Notes: a model not told the origin generated them from the letters alone. A stretch of DNA of 64,000 bases from Lepisosteus oculatus (GCF_040954835.1 NC_090714.1:2902501-2966500), one strand, 5' to 3'; positions 35,901 through 49,932 are shown, counted from the first letter of the stretch. Numbers and translations: made by a program.

Positions 35901-38334
35901 TCTGTAACTCATATTGCCTTTCCAAAATATAATATAATTCATATAATAATATGAAAAATATGATCTAGTCCAAAACAGGACAATACATTCTATATCCACG
36001 GTATAATTGCAAGTCACCTGCACTACCTATATATCTATAAACACCATACATGTATTATTTTTGAATCATAAAGCATGAATGATGCATATCACATTTATTT
36101 AAAAAGTTGTATCAACTCAGTGTTTTGCTCCCTCATAAACAACTCACATTTCTGCCATTTTGTTTGTCTGCTGTAAGCTACAATTCAGCTCATCCTATCT
36201 GGGAAGTAGTTTATTACCGTACTGTGAACAGAAGAGAAATCGAGGCAGGAAGAGATAGCATTGATATCTTAGAAATGAAACCAGGAACATTAACCATTGG
36301 ATTTAAACATCACAGGCTAGTGGATGTATTCCTATCATGGCTAAGACTGGGGCTGACATTTTTTAATGTGTTTATTTATTTGATCAGTTCTCAAGGAATG
36401 ACACAACTTGAATATCAGACAAAGCATAAAAAAACATACACCCAATGGCTTTACTGATATCCATTGATAAACCCTAGGTAGGAACTATTAGCAATACATC
36501 TTTTTTTCTTTTAAAAAATGATTAATTTATAAATCTGCACATAAACCATGTTGCAGTCTCTCAATTAGACCATCACTTTACTTTGTCTCCTTTAAAACCC
36601 TGCTTTCCTTTCAAACATTTTAGACCCTGGATTCTAATTAAGCACCAAAATACTGTCTTTTGTTTTGCTCTATAAACCAAGGTGATTTTAGATGATGCAC
36701 ATATTCGTTAATTTATGAAGTACCTTTCATGCACAAGGTCCATAAGCTTCACAGACAGGTAAGGCAGAAACAGCAACAGGTGGGAAAGTAAAATGACTGC
36801 AGCTGAAATAAAAGTCGAGCCACAGAAAAATGGATCCATAAAATATCAGAGCTGATTCAGAGTCTTAAACGTCGATTTACAAATGGCCCAGGGATGCAAG
36901 CTTTCTATATGATAAGGTGGTAAAGAAGAGAGCAGAAGAGCTGGAACACAGGTGGTGGAGTTTCTTTTTTCATTTAATTTGACCTTCTGAATGCAGATAA
37001 AGTCATAACTACCTGACCCAGTCCAGCCAGAGCTGATAGGAAGACTGCACCTCTGCTAGATTCACTGCCACCAAACCATTCAGCGCTTTTGTATCTAAGT
37101 AAAGGAGTAAATTATTTTTATGTATTCTACATGAGTGCAGACGCCTGGCTACAACAATTTGGGCTGAAAAGATTTTTTTCAGGATGTTCCCTTTTAATTT
37201 TCTTTAGGATAATATGAAACAGCAGAGCAGGGAAGTCTGAGCTGTGATAAAAGTGAAAGACGGTTTGGGGATGAACAGTTAATACAATTTGTCCCTGGAG
37301 TGAAGAAAAAAAATTGGAATTGAAAGCTCGATGGTAACAACAGGTTTTGTGATCAAAGTCTTTTGGCTGATTTCAATTAAAAGATTTTTAAAAATACATT
37401 TGAAAGAGCGAACCTTTCTCATCTTAAAAGATGTGCGTTTACAGCACTAACATGGCCATGGTCTCCAAGTTCAAACATATTTCTACAGCTATACAAAAGC
37501 AGCTTTATCAAGTTCTGAGCAGCACTATGCAAAACACCAATCTTCCACACCATTTATCCTATAGTTCATGCATTACTCTGTAAGATAACATGAAAAGCAG
37601 ACATGCATCCACAATCCTGAATCATACCATGGATGAAGGTACTAAAAGGTCAAATTGTATCTCTCATCCCCTCTAACCAGCTTCATAACTCTAGTAGACA
37701 AGAAGTTACTGAACCACACTAAAGCAATAGTTATAGTTGAAAGTGAAAGAAGAAATCACACTCTGCTGAGGAGTTACATACAGTAAGTACTAAATAGAAA
37801 TCAGTTTCCATCCTAATGTAGTCCTTCTAATATTCTACTACTCTATTAACAAAGACCTTGACTCTGAAGACATGATAGTAATCAGAACTGCTGTCTATTT
37901 GACTCATCTGGATGGTCACACACAGAGAAATCAGAATCAGATTATCAGATATATGAGTGCTTTGTTTAAAACCACCTGCTTGAGTGGAAGTGAGACACAC
38001 CTGGCTTAATTGGTTAATTGGCATTCAATGAAAGAGAGATTCCACATGAGGAAAAGAGCAGATATGATTGGCTCTGTGGGTCACTAGCCATGCCCCTGGA
38101 TTATAATAATAGTAGGAGGTAGAGGACAATAGTTTTGTTGGGACTCCTGTAGGATAGGGAGATAGTGGGTGTTCAGAGGGGATTGTACTGTTTACAGTGT
38201 AGATAGCACAGATGTAGTCTTACAGCTCCTTTGCTTTAACAGGATCTGACATGCTTGTGGTATCTGTTTGAAGGTTTATGACTAGATAATGCCAACCACT
38301 GTTTCATTCATTATCAGCTCAGTTACTCAGGTAG

Positions 38335-38480
38335 AATATTCCAGTGTCTCATTATGGAAGGTAACTGGTACCGATTAAAGAGAAGTTGGGGGACGGGGGG
38401 GAAACTAGGTGTAAAGAGTTTAGCTGAGTTAAGAGCACCAGGCTGTCTATGTAAAGGTAGCTTAGAGAAGTTCACATCTT
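38335..38480 (+). repeat. Dispersed repeat, copy 2 (pair with 15.59 kb)
   Basis: Carries the exact 20-mer CCAGTGTCTCATTATGGAAG at 38341-38360. Similarity to 15590-15705 then continues through GGTGTAAAGAGTTTAGCTGA and AGAGCACCA. Unclassified. Confidence 0.5.
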
Positions 38481-39057
38481 CTGGCCTTCCTGAGACTGAC
38501 AGGTGGAGGAATGGGAATTAAATTCTCTGCTGCCTAAATCCTCTGAGGGAATAATAGACTATGTGGATATCCCTGAAACAGGAGTGGCTGTAGCCCAGAG
38601 GGGTTCAATCCCCATATACTGGCAGGCCACCCGAGCCCACCCGTCTGAGGGTGACGTGGTGGCTGCGCTGCGGTCTGTGGTTCAGGCATTGCTGTTCACC
38701 ACACTGGAATATTCCAGTCTAAAATATTTCACATGTCACCTGCTTCCTGAAGGCTAAGAACAGTGTTGAGTCAAGCTGTTGAACCACCAGACAACCTCCA
38801 AGTTACAAGTAGAGTGCTTGATAGATTCTTAAAGATAAGCACGGTCTGGTGCACCTCTCCTCCGGTCACTGCTCAGCCACCTGTACGGAGCGGTGAAGCC
38901 TGTGACGTGAAACTACAGTACAAATAGCTCAAAGCTGGGCGGATTGGCTGCCTCTACTTAGACTCACTCAGTGTCCCCCCTCTGCGCTCAAAGCCACAAG
39001 TTGAGACTTGCACTTGACTCTTTCGGATCACACGAGTCGCAGAAAAAATAATCCCAT

Positions 39058-39175
39058 CCTTCCATTTTCTAACTACTTTGGCCAAATTAGGAGCTGGGGG
39101 GAATAGAAGCTTATCCTGGCAAGCAAGGGGCTCAAGGCGGGGTGCACCTGTCCAGGGCTGCCATTCGCAGGATGG
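39058..39175 (-). repeat. L2-like LINE 3' fragment
   Basis: Starts CCATTTTCTAACTACTTTGG and continues GGAGCTGGGGGGAATAGAAG, CTTATCCTGGCAAGCAAGGG, CAAGGCGGGGTGCACC. This is the same order as at 741-1037. Only the 3'-terminal half of the unit is recognisable. Confidence 0.5.
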
Positions 39176-41559
39176 AAACGATTGTTTTTGCCTTGCTGCT
39201 GCTAGACGCGCTTTGTGGAATTTGCCCATGTTCCTCCTGTGCAAATTGTTCCCAAGAACAGTTCTTCTGAAAAAGGCAACTGTAGTACAGTTTGAAAGAA
39301 GCCATCGGTGCTTCTGAAGCCAGATCTGTTACAGTAAGGTTTAAAGACAGATTAACGAGTGGGTTTCAGCTTGAAGGGCAACCTTGTAAAATTAAGGATG
39401 AATAATGGCCACAACTGCAGGAGGTATGTAATATTATTGAATCAAATTTTCAATCCAAATCATGTCCTGACAAAAAATTGAAACTGTTACCGAAGATAAG
39501 ATACAACTGAATACAGAAAATGCAAAGGAATTGTTGTGAACAAATAAGTGGCCCAAAGTTACTATTTACAACCTGAATGAATCAAAGTTTAACCACTTCT
39601 GGGAAATTTCTCTTTCCTTAACAAAATGTGGCTTATTTTTATCATTAAGGTTGAAACAGCTCTAGTAAGGGAAGCATGGTTGAGAGAAAGCTTGGCAAAT
39701 TTAGGAAATTTTAAAATGTAAAATGTTTTCTTTTGCACTTTTTGTTTTATTTTCAGTGGCTTCTAATCAGCTGACATTATGGGGATCAGTGCAACAGCAG
39801 AAGAGTTCTTGTTTTCTCCACCCAGCAGGAGGAAAAAGAGGAGCCGAGGAGAATAATACAGGAATGTCTGTCTCCTTTGAGAGCAAAATGTGAAAACGAA
39901 CACACTGGCAAGCAAGCAAGAAACAGGACGCACACAGGTGGGCGAAGCGGGTGAGAGTAGGGGCTGAACTCCTCCTGAACGTTTGTTGAAAACCATTAAT
40001 CGCAGAAAAATGTCAGGCTCTCCTAAAGAGTGTAAACACTGCTCTTTATCAGAGGCGTAAGGTTGAAGCTGCTTATTTTTTAATGCTTTTCTTCTCTGTG
40101 CTGAATCATCCTGGAGATCAACACAATCACAGTAGAATAAATAGACCGGTAGAACAGTGTAAATTTAATAAAATCAGAAAAACGTGCATCAGCAAATAGA
40201 ATGTCAGTATTTCCCATGCTCTTATATATATACTCATATTGTTGTGCCTGAGGGTTGTTCAGAATACTTTTGTGAAATCAGAGATTTATCTGGAGATAAA
40301 CTGAAATGGGGGGAATAAAAACTCCTGAATGGCCTCCCGGTTCATTTATTTTCCCTGTATTTTAGGTTGTGTCGATCTGCATGTAGATTGCTTCTGTCTT
40401 GTTGTACAGTTAAAGGGGGTCGTAGAATTAGAACCAAATATCACTCAGATCAGAGAGCTCGCCCCTTAAAATGACATTATTACCATGTAAAGGAGACTGT
40501 AATATAGGGAGACTAGCAGAATTGTCTCTTCCAATATCCTCCAGTGTGATGTGGCAGCAGGGGTCAGATAAACTCTGGGTATTAACCGGTGTTTCTACGC
40601 ATTTCATTTTTTCCCTTATTACAAAGAATTTTTCTTTCCTTTATGAGATCCTAGCAGTACAGCATTGCCACAGAGTGGTGTCATTTTATTTTTGTGTTTC
40701 ATCCTGCAAAGAGCCAGCTGGGCCAGATCTCCTGGCACTGATAACGATTGTTTTTGTACTGTGTTTTTGAAAAACGTATTTGAGGTTGTTGTTCCACGTT
40801 TGCACAAGTTTCTATTGCTCTGTTGCTTTAACATACCTCTACCATTGATGTTTTATCCTCAGTATAGACACTACTAAGTGTAGTTGTAAGCTTCAGATGA
40901 AACAACAGCATGTAATCAGCCTATACATGATTATGCATGCCCTAAAGGAAAATGTAGACAGAAAATAGATGATATAGTATGATTTAGTTCTAAGTTCATA
41001 TTAAAGCCTGGACTTCCTTTTGAATAACGTGCCGTGGTGTAGTGTATGGACTGCATAAACGAACATGAAGAGCACCTCCTTAGCAAAGAGTGATGACAGT
41101 TTTTTCACTCCGAGCTCCATGTCCTGGCGGTGCTCTCCAAGATGAAGTGTCCGTCATTAGCGGCGCAGAGAGGCTCCATTAATCTCGTTGTCGGAGTCTG
41201 GCCTGAGCACTGTACCTGCTGCTCCTGAGGCTACATGACTCAAGGGCTCTACTGAAGCCTACAAGGAGCACAGCCTGAGCAACCTATAGAAACAGCCAGT
41301 GGCAGCTGAGAGGAGGCGTCTATCAGGGCTGAACACAGAAGCCTGTTTCTTTCATCCTGGTTGAACTTTTGCCTTCTTAATTGGACCAGAATGGGCTTTG
41401 TTTAACCTTGCCAGAATGCCACTCTCCTTTTTCGTTTAAGGAGTAATTACCCTGTCTACTGTGTCTTAGCCTCAGTGTTTGTTCGGTGTTTCATGAGGTT
41501 CAGTACTGTAGGTTGTCTCCAAAACTGCCTTTAAACCTCAGCAGCGCTGGTTTAGTATG

Positions 41560-41670
41560 ATAGTGCCTCTCAGCCTTTTCCGTCACACGGCACACTTACA
41601 GAAAAATTGACATTTTTGTTGCCACACCGCCCTCTTCCCCACAAACTCACAAGTCATGACGCACAGTACT
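41560..41670 (+). repeat. Possible old DNA-transposon-like repeat
   Basis: CTCTCAGCCTTTTCCGTCAC, then ACGGCACAC and GCCACACCGCCCTC, resembles the ends of old hAT-type elements (TCTCAACCTTTTT-GGCACAC pattern). Neither the second terminus nor a target-site duplication was found. Confidence 0.25.
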
Positions 41671-44600
41671 ACTAGGTCCTGTAGCCGATCACACCACCTA
41701 GCAACTCTGAGGGTCCAGGACCCTCCCCCCCCTGCACAGCCTGTGGTATCCCCCCAAAACCACCAGTGTACCCACAGACCAGCACCAGCCCAGTATAGTA
41801 CATAACTGCTGTTTTTATTTCTCTAGCAGCCACAGTGAGTTACCACAGAATATATGCAACAGGAACACAAGAAAGAAGTATCCACAAATGACACGAACAC
41901 AATTACCACCACACTTCCATTTCACCATATTCCATTACACTTGCACTTCACCGGCCTTCTGTACACTCTGCAGGCCAAGGGAAGAAAGCAGTGCCCTAAG
42001 CTGCCTTGGCCTACGCTGAACAAGGCTTAAATATCCTTTCTGTGGGCGGGAGTGTCCAGGCGATCATGGGGAGTGTAGGCAGACATAACAAAGTGGAAAC
42101 TACCTGAGGAACCAACTGAATGCAGACGAACAGGTGGGACAGCGCATCTCTCCTTCCCCTGTCCCTTGTGTTTCCACTCTGTTCCTCTGTTCTAGGGCCA
42201 GTTCAGACCGGCTGCCCTCCTCACCTCTGACTGTGGCTGTGTGGTGAGTCCACCAAACCCTCACAGAAACACTGGCCTTAACTCAAGTACACAAAGCCCT
42301 CAGGCCACTGCCCTACACCCACTTCTGTCATCTTGTGACAGTCACAACCATTTATGCCTATTCTCAACATTTACTTTTATGTTTAAAATCAGGGATGGCT
42401 TCAAAAATGCATTGTCACCTCATCCTGGTCGTAACTGACAACAGTGAAACACGAAGCTCCTCCTCAGATGCTCTCAGAGGTTCCCTGTTTTCTGTTTTGA
42501 AAAACTTGGGTTACCAAACGAAGCAAAAATCTGTGTGAGTGATATTTAATGAATCCGTTTTTCTGATACATGACTTTTTCCCCAAATTCCACAGACTGCT
42601 GCCCAACGGCGGAAAGCACACCAGAGCAGCAAACCACAAATTCAGTTGAGGCAGTAGCTGACAACATTTTGTTCTCTTCCGTTCCTACTGGAGCAAGAAA
42701 GGCTTCGATCTGGAAGGGACCAACTCATCTGCTGGAGAGGCCAGCCCAAGACCACTCCACGCATGAGGAGTTACTCCTGGAGTGCACTATGTGCATTCCA
42801 ATGCATTGTATAAAGATGCCCAATAATGCCTATTGTTAATGGTCGCACTTAATGGGATCATAGGCAGTTAAAACTGGAGCAAATCTCATATTTGTGCAGC
42901 CTGTCATGTACTGGATATGGCTTTGGCAAAATACAATGTGTGGCTCCCTTATGAATAGTCATAAACCCCCAGTTTAAATGCTTGTGTTGTGAAGCTCTGT
43001 GCTCCAAGAACTGTCACTATACACAGCATTTGTTTTCTCTGTAGCAATAGTCTCTTGGATGGGCTTTAGGCTTTGCATTTCTGCCATTGTACTCCTTATT
43101 ACTGCAGGCTTGTCTTTTCAAGGAGAAGCATGCAGGAACATCAGCTAGACAAATAATAGTGTGAATGAATTAATCCTTCCTACTCTCTCTTTCCTTCACA
43201 TGAGCACCGCGCCTTGTCCTGTGATCAAGAAGCGAACCATCAGTTCTCTCCGTTTATTGCCGACAGACAGTTGGGTAAGTGACAGTGTCAGCTGGTGGTC
43301 ATTTATTTTCACATTTCTCCTGAGAGCCTCTGTACAGTGGAGCCGTTACTGCTTGGAGAGAATGAATGCACCATCTATAATGTGAAGTCATCGTCTGTCC
43401 TGGGAAAAGCCCTCATCATTCCTCATACAATAGTCCCTTTTCTCCTGCTGGCTGGGATCTATTTAGACATTAAACTCTGATCCTGACAACTGGACGGTGC
43501 ACAAATCCCTTGGCTCTGTTGGCAAAAGCCAACCCCATTGTCCTGGCAAGATGGAGATGCCACTAAATAACTTTGGTGCTTGTAAATATTGGCCTGCTTT
43601 GGACTCATATTCTGCAGGTCAGGGTTTTCTTATTCAAAATGAGAAAATGACATATTTGCTCGTTGCTCCTTATGCCTTAAACCCTAAGAAAATGATTCCA
43701 GAAAAACCAAGCAAACTTTTCAAACATCATCTATTGTTAGTCAATGGCGATTAGAGTGTATGGCTTGAATTGTGTTTTATTGTACATTTTGGGGTTGAGT
43801 ACATTAGGAATTAGGATTTCATCTTTCAAAGTGCAACTCCTGCCTAAAACACTAATGTATTGCTGTTGAAGTGATCCCCCCAAACAATTCTCTACGCAAT
43901 CTTTTAATTCCAACCACTTAAGTTGTCGTGTCAAACTCTATCATGCGTCTGTCCCTTTGAAGCCAATGTTTTTAACTATCAGCTGAATGGGAAATAAAGG
44001 GAATGAAGGGTTATAAATTCAGAATTGTACTCAATAGCATCTAAGTGACGAGGGACTCAAAATCCAACAGTGACTTGACATGTGAGAAGCCAGTAGACTG
44101 GTCTCTGTATTGACCCCTGTGAGGATGAGTCAGGTCTTCCCAGTATCACTGGGTCTGATTGTCAGCCCCTGAAAACCTGCTTAAGAGTTTGTCAGGGGGG
44201 AAAAGTCATCTCTTTGAACTGTTTTTGGTCACTGATCTGTATTTGTCTGACATGTATTTTAAGGTGGGACTTGGAACAAAGAGAAAGCAAATATTCTTGA
44301 ACTGCCTGAGGACTGTCCGGGCACATGCAGGACATCCGGAAATGTGATGTTCTGCAGTAACACAATTTTCTTTTCACTAAGGACAAGCAAATTTCAGCCA
44401 TTCGAGAGCTGTGCTGCACCTGATATCTTTCAGTCTTCATAAATCATTTATCAGAATTACCATCTCCTTCAAGCCTGGAACAGACAAATTAAGGACACCT
44501 ATAAAATCTGCAGGATCCATTTCTTCACCTCTTGTGCGGGCTCACAAAATTGTAATTTCTTCAGAAGCCGAGTTTAGGTTTTGGAGTGGAGAGAGAGGTC

Positions 44601-45517
44601 AGAGATACTTCCCATCAGTGTCCTCAGCAAGGTTCGGATGCTGTACGGGAATCTGTCATTCCTGTCATCCTGGAATGGATTACGGGACAGGAACGCCAAG
44701 CTGAAAAGTCCTGGATGTCCTCACAGCTCCCACAGAAATGAATGCCAGGAAGGTGAAGCGTATCGAAGATGCGTTCGGCTGGCCTTATAGCCCAATCTCT
44801 GCGATTATTCCCTTCTCAGTAAAGGTTACCCTGTCATGGTTCAGCTGTTCACTTCCTGCGCTCCCTCACTCAGTCCATTTTTAGCATTAATTGCTGTTTG
44901 GCTAAACGTAATTGTGATGCCTTGCTTTCTAGAGATTACGTGGTTGCTTTGGGGATCAAGGAAATGACAGTTTTTTTTTTATCAGACTATTAGAGAATCA
45001 TGGTCCTTACCACAGTTCATTGAGCACATTGGCTCTGTTGCAGAAGAGGTAACTCTCTTTTCCTTAGATAGTAATTATGATAAGTAACAGTTTAAACAAG
45101 CCAGTCATTTTGTCTAATTTACCAGTCAGACAGCCAATTATGGGCCTTTCTGGAATCCCAGGGCCACTGTTCTTTCTTCAGTAGCACAGAAGGAGTATTT
45201 ATGTGCTGTGCTGTTGGTACCCACGATTCAGCTGAAAGAAAAAATGCTGCTACCTGTGCCGTCTTATCAAGTGAGATGTGCCATAATTCCATTAAGGTGC
45301 TTTTATCCACCACAAAGGATCTAACTGTGCTTCATGCTGCTTAACAGCGTACTCAGTAGTCGGACAAACTTTTTTTCTGCCCGATCTAGTTAGGTGCTTG
45401 AGGTTGCAGAATGTCAAATTCTCCTTCTCCTGGGTCTTTTAATCTTCTGGCCTTGTCCGTCAGGTTTTGGGGATGGGGACAGCGGAAAGGCCACAAATAA
45501 GAAAGGAACCATTTTTT

Positions 45518-45655
45518 TAGAGGAAACTGGGACACCCATTAAAAAGCCACAAGGAGAACGTGCAGACTCCATGCAGACAGGTGACCAATTCTGGAATCAA
45601 TCCCCAGACTCTAGAGCTGTGAGGAAGCAGTATCAGCCATCATGCTACCCTAGAG
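45518..45655 (-). repeat. L2-like LINE fragment
   Basis: Contains AGAGGAAACTGGGACACCC, AAGGAGAACGTGCAGACTCC, TGCAGACAGGTGACC, and AGAGCTGTGAGGAAGCAG near its end. These correspond to the internal part of the unit seen at 48332-48545. Confidence 0.5.
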
Positions 45656-47479
45656 TGGCACAAATAGCGAGGTTTCTTATATCCTCTGTTATTTAGGTTA
45701 TTTATACCTACCCAGCAGGATCACCTTTTTATTGTTCCTCAAATCTGCTGCAGTAAGTCATCCCAGTTCAGCTAGATATAGTATCAAAACATGCAGCCAA
45801 CCCTTAAGCTGTGTTTCACTTTTAGAAACTGAAAAGAAGTGTTTTCCCTCAGATAATCCATGGCCTTCTCCACCGAGTCCCAGAAGAGGTGTGATAACAC
45901 TCCTGGCAAGACTCCACAGCTCACAGGAGAGAACCAAATCCCTCAGCAGGACTGAAGTCTTGCTGGGGAACGTATCCCAGGCACGGTCATTTCTGAGCAG
46001 TTTTAATATTTAATTTTCACGTGGATTTCCCTTAGAGATGGAAATCCGACTAAAAAAAAAATAGCCGTAGATCAGTGCCTGTGAGAGCTGTTAGGTGGTA
46101 GAAACGTTGTGGCTGCTCTCCCTGCCGTGTGAAGCCACAGAGTCATCACACTCTGCATCATTCTGCAAGGCTGTTTAGTTTCGCCTTCATTTCTCACAAA
46201 CTCCCACCTGTCCATTTGCATGAGTGCGACTTAATTTACAATTGTTTCTTGTACGCAAACATTGCTGTTTTTAAAACAAGATGATAATAATAATAAACAA
46301 CACCGATATACAGTATGGAGGTGTCAAAAATTGCAGGGTGGGTGCTTTTAATATGAAGTCCTCCACTGATAGTAGAGGCAGAAAACAGCTGAAACACACT
46401 GGAATGTACTGTATATGTACTGTAAATACCACAACCTATATGCAAAGCACCAGAAATCAAAGGCAGGAGACCACAGATCAGGTTACGTGAGCAGGAGATG
46501 ATCTCCACATTGCAATTATGCTACCACTGCAGAAGTAGGCCAGACTGAGTTACTCTAAAAAAATAATTTGAAGTTTGACACTCAGCGTTCCTGTTGACGT
46601 ACTGATGTTCATCCCACCCCAGCTAAGCAGCGAGGAGCAAGACTGACTCCTGTTGTAGGGTTATCTTCTGTGGGAAGATTATAATAAATCGACAGTTCTT
46701 TTTCCATTTTTTCATATATATGCCTCTTAGAGTGAAGGAAACTATGACACTTTGGAGAGGTGACCTGGAATCTGGGTTTGGAGTTCATGTATTCATGTTG
46801 ATTCAGTGACTTCATTCAACATTTAACACTTGAAAAAAATAAAATATTGCATTTTCTAGGGTTTCTTATTCTTCCTCAAAAATCTGAAGTCTCAGGCATA
46901 TAAAATCTAGATTTTGTAGTCTAATTCACATTTGTATCTCTGTGCAGTTGAATGGCGTAAATAACGTGAATAAAGTTTATAAATAACAGGATGCCATTTA
47001 GCCCATCACTTGGTGTTTGTTTTGTTGTTTCGTCTTTGTTTCCTCTTTTATTATTACTTTATAATATGCAAATGTTTTCATTGTATTACATTGTTCTCCT
47101 AGTAAATGAAAAACTGTAGAGGGAAAGCAAAAAGTTAAATAAGATGTTTCTGTTTTAGTTATTTTGTTGTTCATAATATTGATTTTAATTTGACCAAGTG
47201 TCAGAGAATGCAGAGAGGTGGTTAGTCAGTTCTCAGGCGACTCTTTCGCGCCTCTCAGTGTCCAGATTCAGGAATGACAGCTGCCCAGGTAGAACTGACT
47301 CTTCCTAGAAAGCTTTGTGCCAGTTTCTATTAAGACTTCAGAGAACAGCATCATCTGCTGGACTGCTTCTGGAGGACACGTTCAATCACATCAAAGCATT
47401 GGGTCCTCTGCGGCTCCGTGCATTTGACGCACTGTCCGTACCAGAGCTCTGAGCTGCCTGCTTGTTAAACTGCAGGTCT

Positions 47480-47990
47480 GCGAGCCTAGTAATACGGGAC
47501 AAGTAATGAGGACGCCTTATTCATTCTCGAGCAATACGGTTGAGGGATTGATGCGTACGTGCATGCAGGACAGTTTTTTTTTTAAAATTGGAGCCCGTAG
47601 GCTCCAGCTATTTAATGAGGATCTGCTTTCTCTTCGCCGCTTTGATGCGCTCTCGCGGAGGTCAAGAAGAGAACTGAGTGATAAAATCGATCGAGAGCTG
47701 TCCATGGATTTCATTTAATGCTATAAAATGTCGTGCGCGTTTTGCAAATGTCTCGTTTAAATGTCCTGTTTCAGTTTGTTTCTCACAGCTCGGCACGCCC
47801 CTCCTGCGGCGATCGCTTGCGCTGACACGGCTGCGTGTCCAATTAGTCCGCGGTGCAGCTGGGTGGAAGGGGTAGGAGCGTGATGGGGTGTAGAAATCCA
47901 ACAAAGTGTCTGAGCTGCTGTCTGCAAACGGGAAGCCCACATGGGTGGCAGTCTGGTTTCAGAAGGACGAGTAGACAGGTTCACCTCTCG
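47480..47990. promoter_or_regulatory. CpG-richer patch
   Basis: CpG is locally frequent (for example CTCCTGCGGCGATCGCTTGC near 47800, and CGGTGCAGCTGGG). The interval lies about 2-2.5 kb upstream of the PROZ ATG, and overlapping short frames occur on both strands because of the base composition. It could be an unmethylated regulatory island or an old GC-rich repeat. Confidence 0.2.
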
Positions 47991-48331
47991 CTTAGATTAG
48001 GCGTTAGATTCATAGCGGCGTCTTGCGGTAGATAGCAGTAACAGGAAAGTCGTTCTCCCAGATATTGTTTCTGGTTCACACTCGGTACAATCTCCAGTAC
48101 TGCACAAGAAAAACGTTCTCCAACTCCCAAGTACCACACACACAGTCTCAAAACAGATTGTAAAGGAGCACGCAGGCTATCATGAACAGAACAAGCAGCA
48201 GTAAAGGCAATTTAATAGAGGGGCATGATCACCCTTTTCATCAGCCAAATTCAATTATGTCTCAGAGAACGTGAGCTTGTGGCCTCTAGGACAGGCCCAA
48301 ACTCATCTCATTTTACAAATTGAGAAAAATA

Positions 48332-48545
48332 CATTCAATCATTTTCTAACTGCTTTTTTCAATCCACATTTTCCCAGAAGCCAATTAAACGGCTAGCATG
48401 ACTTTGGACTGTGAGAGGATACTGGAGCACCGGGAGGAAACCCATGTGAGCACGGAGAGAACATACAGACTCCACACAGACGGCACCCCTGGTCCAGAAT
48501 TGAACTCGGGGCCCCAGCACTGCAAGGTACCCATGCTAACCTCTT
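48332..48545 (-). repeat. L2-like LINE 3' fragment
   Basis: Has ATTTTCTAACTGCTT, TTTTCCCAGAAGCCAATTAA, GACTTTGGACTGTGAGAGGA, GGAGCACCGGGAGGAAACCC, ACAGACTCCACACAGACGGC and GAACTCGGGGCCCCAGC in the order seen in the other copies. An internal part (GGAGCTGGAGCCTATCC to CACTCACACC) is missing. Confidence 0.65.
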
Positions 48546-49245
48546 GTTAACACAGTGTTAACTGGCTTGCTAAGAGAAATATTCTCGCTCAATAAAGCAA
48601 AACAAAGAACATAATTGAGATCAACAGAGTACCTGTCTGTACAAGTAACAGGCTAATGGGGAAAAAAGAAAGAAAGAAGAAAGTGCAGAGTTATTTTTCT
48701 TTGCTCTCTAATGAGTGCTTGGCTGCTGTATAGTCTTGTCAAGGCCCTGACCTGTTGATGGATGTGCTCCTTTTTGTAAGAGCAACTTTGTTGCGTGGGA
48801 ACACTGGGAAGGTTACAAATGACATTCTGCCCATCCCAGAATCTCGCACAGCTGTGTCAGCAAGAAGTCAGGGTACCGGTTTCACCAAAGGGGATGGGCA
48901 GTCAGTTCTGTACACCCACAAAACTTCTGTTTGCTCAGTTTCTGAAACAAGAGGCACCTATTTACCTATTTATAACTCAATTAAAACTGATCCCCCCAAA
49001 AAACAGATAAATCAGGTTAGATCTTGTGGGTGTAAAGTAACGATTTGATAATACATTGATTGGTTTATACCGTATGTCCCCTTTAAATACTAAAAGTGTG
49101 TAATCTAGACTGTGAGTTGTGAAGCAGAAGGTCATTATGGGAGCCTCTACAGTTACTGCGTTTTGCTTCCCAGCCATTTTGTTAGGAAAAGGGAAAGGGA
49201 AAGGAGGGAGAGGGTGTTGTGTCTTTGGTGATGTCGCAATATAAT

Positions 49246-49273
49246 TAAAACAAACAACAAACAAACAAACAAA
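49246..49273 (+). repeat. (CAAA)n microsatellite
   Basis: About 28 bases of AAACAAAC units with one interruption, immediately after ATAATTAAAA. Confidence 0.8.
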
Positions 49274-49932
49274 ATGGTGACATTTCTGGCAACACATCTG
49301 AATGAGGGCAGTTCTGAAACTGGTGCAGAGTGGATACCAATTACAAATGCCTTCTAACGTTTTTAAGAGAAAACCATATTTATAAATATGCCCTGAATAT
49401 AAATTAACCTGTTATGAAGAAGTGGGCTGGGGTAAAATCCAGCAATAGTTGGTAACTACAGTACCTGTCACAGTGCTTTTGCTAACATAGCATTCAAACC
49501 TACTTATCAGGTCTGAGACAAGGTGGGAACTTCTTTTTACTTGGATTTGCATTAGAAGTGTCAGGGATCGCCCAGCGAGGTTCTGTAGTATTTATTCCAG
49601 CATCACAGGCAGTGATTTCACTACTTATTAAAACCACCTGCTTCGCTCTGTGTGTGTGTTGCCACAATACATTTTCATTTTCAGTGGAACTTTGCCTCTC
49701 CTAATTTTTTGTTTCTTAGTCCCCGTGACTGTCAGAGGGACAGTTCAGTGGAAACCAGCTTAAGACAGCAATCACCAGTACAAAGAATTGTGTAACATAG
49801 AACATGTTTCATCGCTTGTTCAGCTGATTCTTTCCTACGCCACTGCTGTGCTGTGAAAATCAAGAGTTATAGGTTGGGGTCCCCAGTCAGTCATTGAAAT
49901 GGTAGATAAACAGGATATTGGCCTTGCTGGAA

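Larger units (their letters stand above)
23975..49930. other. GPR139 3' flank and 26-kb intergenic region
   Basis: The GPR139 3' UTR must start here, but its end is not evident. The first AATAAA words are at 25012 and near 25369. I recognise no further gene. Frames of up to about 116 codons look like chance. Identifiable repeats are listed separately: 29865-29975, 38335-38480, 39058-39175, 41560-41670, 45518-45655, 48332-48545 and the (CAAA)n at 49246. A CpG-richer patch lies at 47480-47990. The rest appears to be non-coding AT-rich DNA. Confidence 0.65.

Noticed and set aside
36107-36457. 116-codon open frame
   Set aside because: No similarity to a family I know, no splice-site or start-context support, and AT-rich composition like its flanks.
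38580-38620. GGTTCAATCCCC as a possible tRNA B box
   Set aside because: No A box at the proper distance and no cloverleaf fold. No tRNA gene is supported anywhere in the window.
46100-46125. AGAAACGTTGTGG, resembling the second half of a hammerhead core
   Set aside because: No CUGANGA precedes it and no stem II can be drawn, so a chance match.
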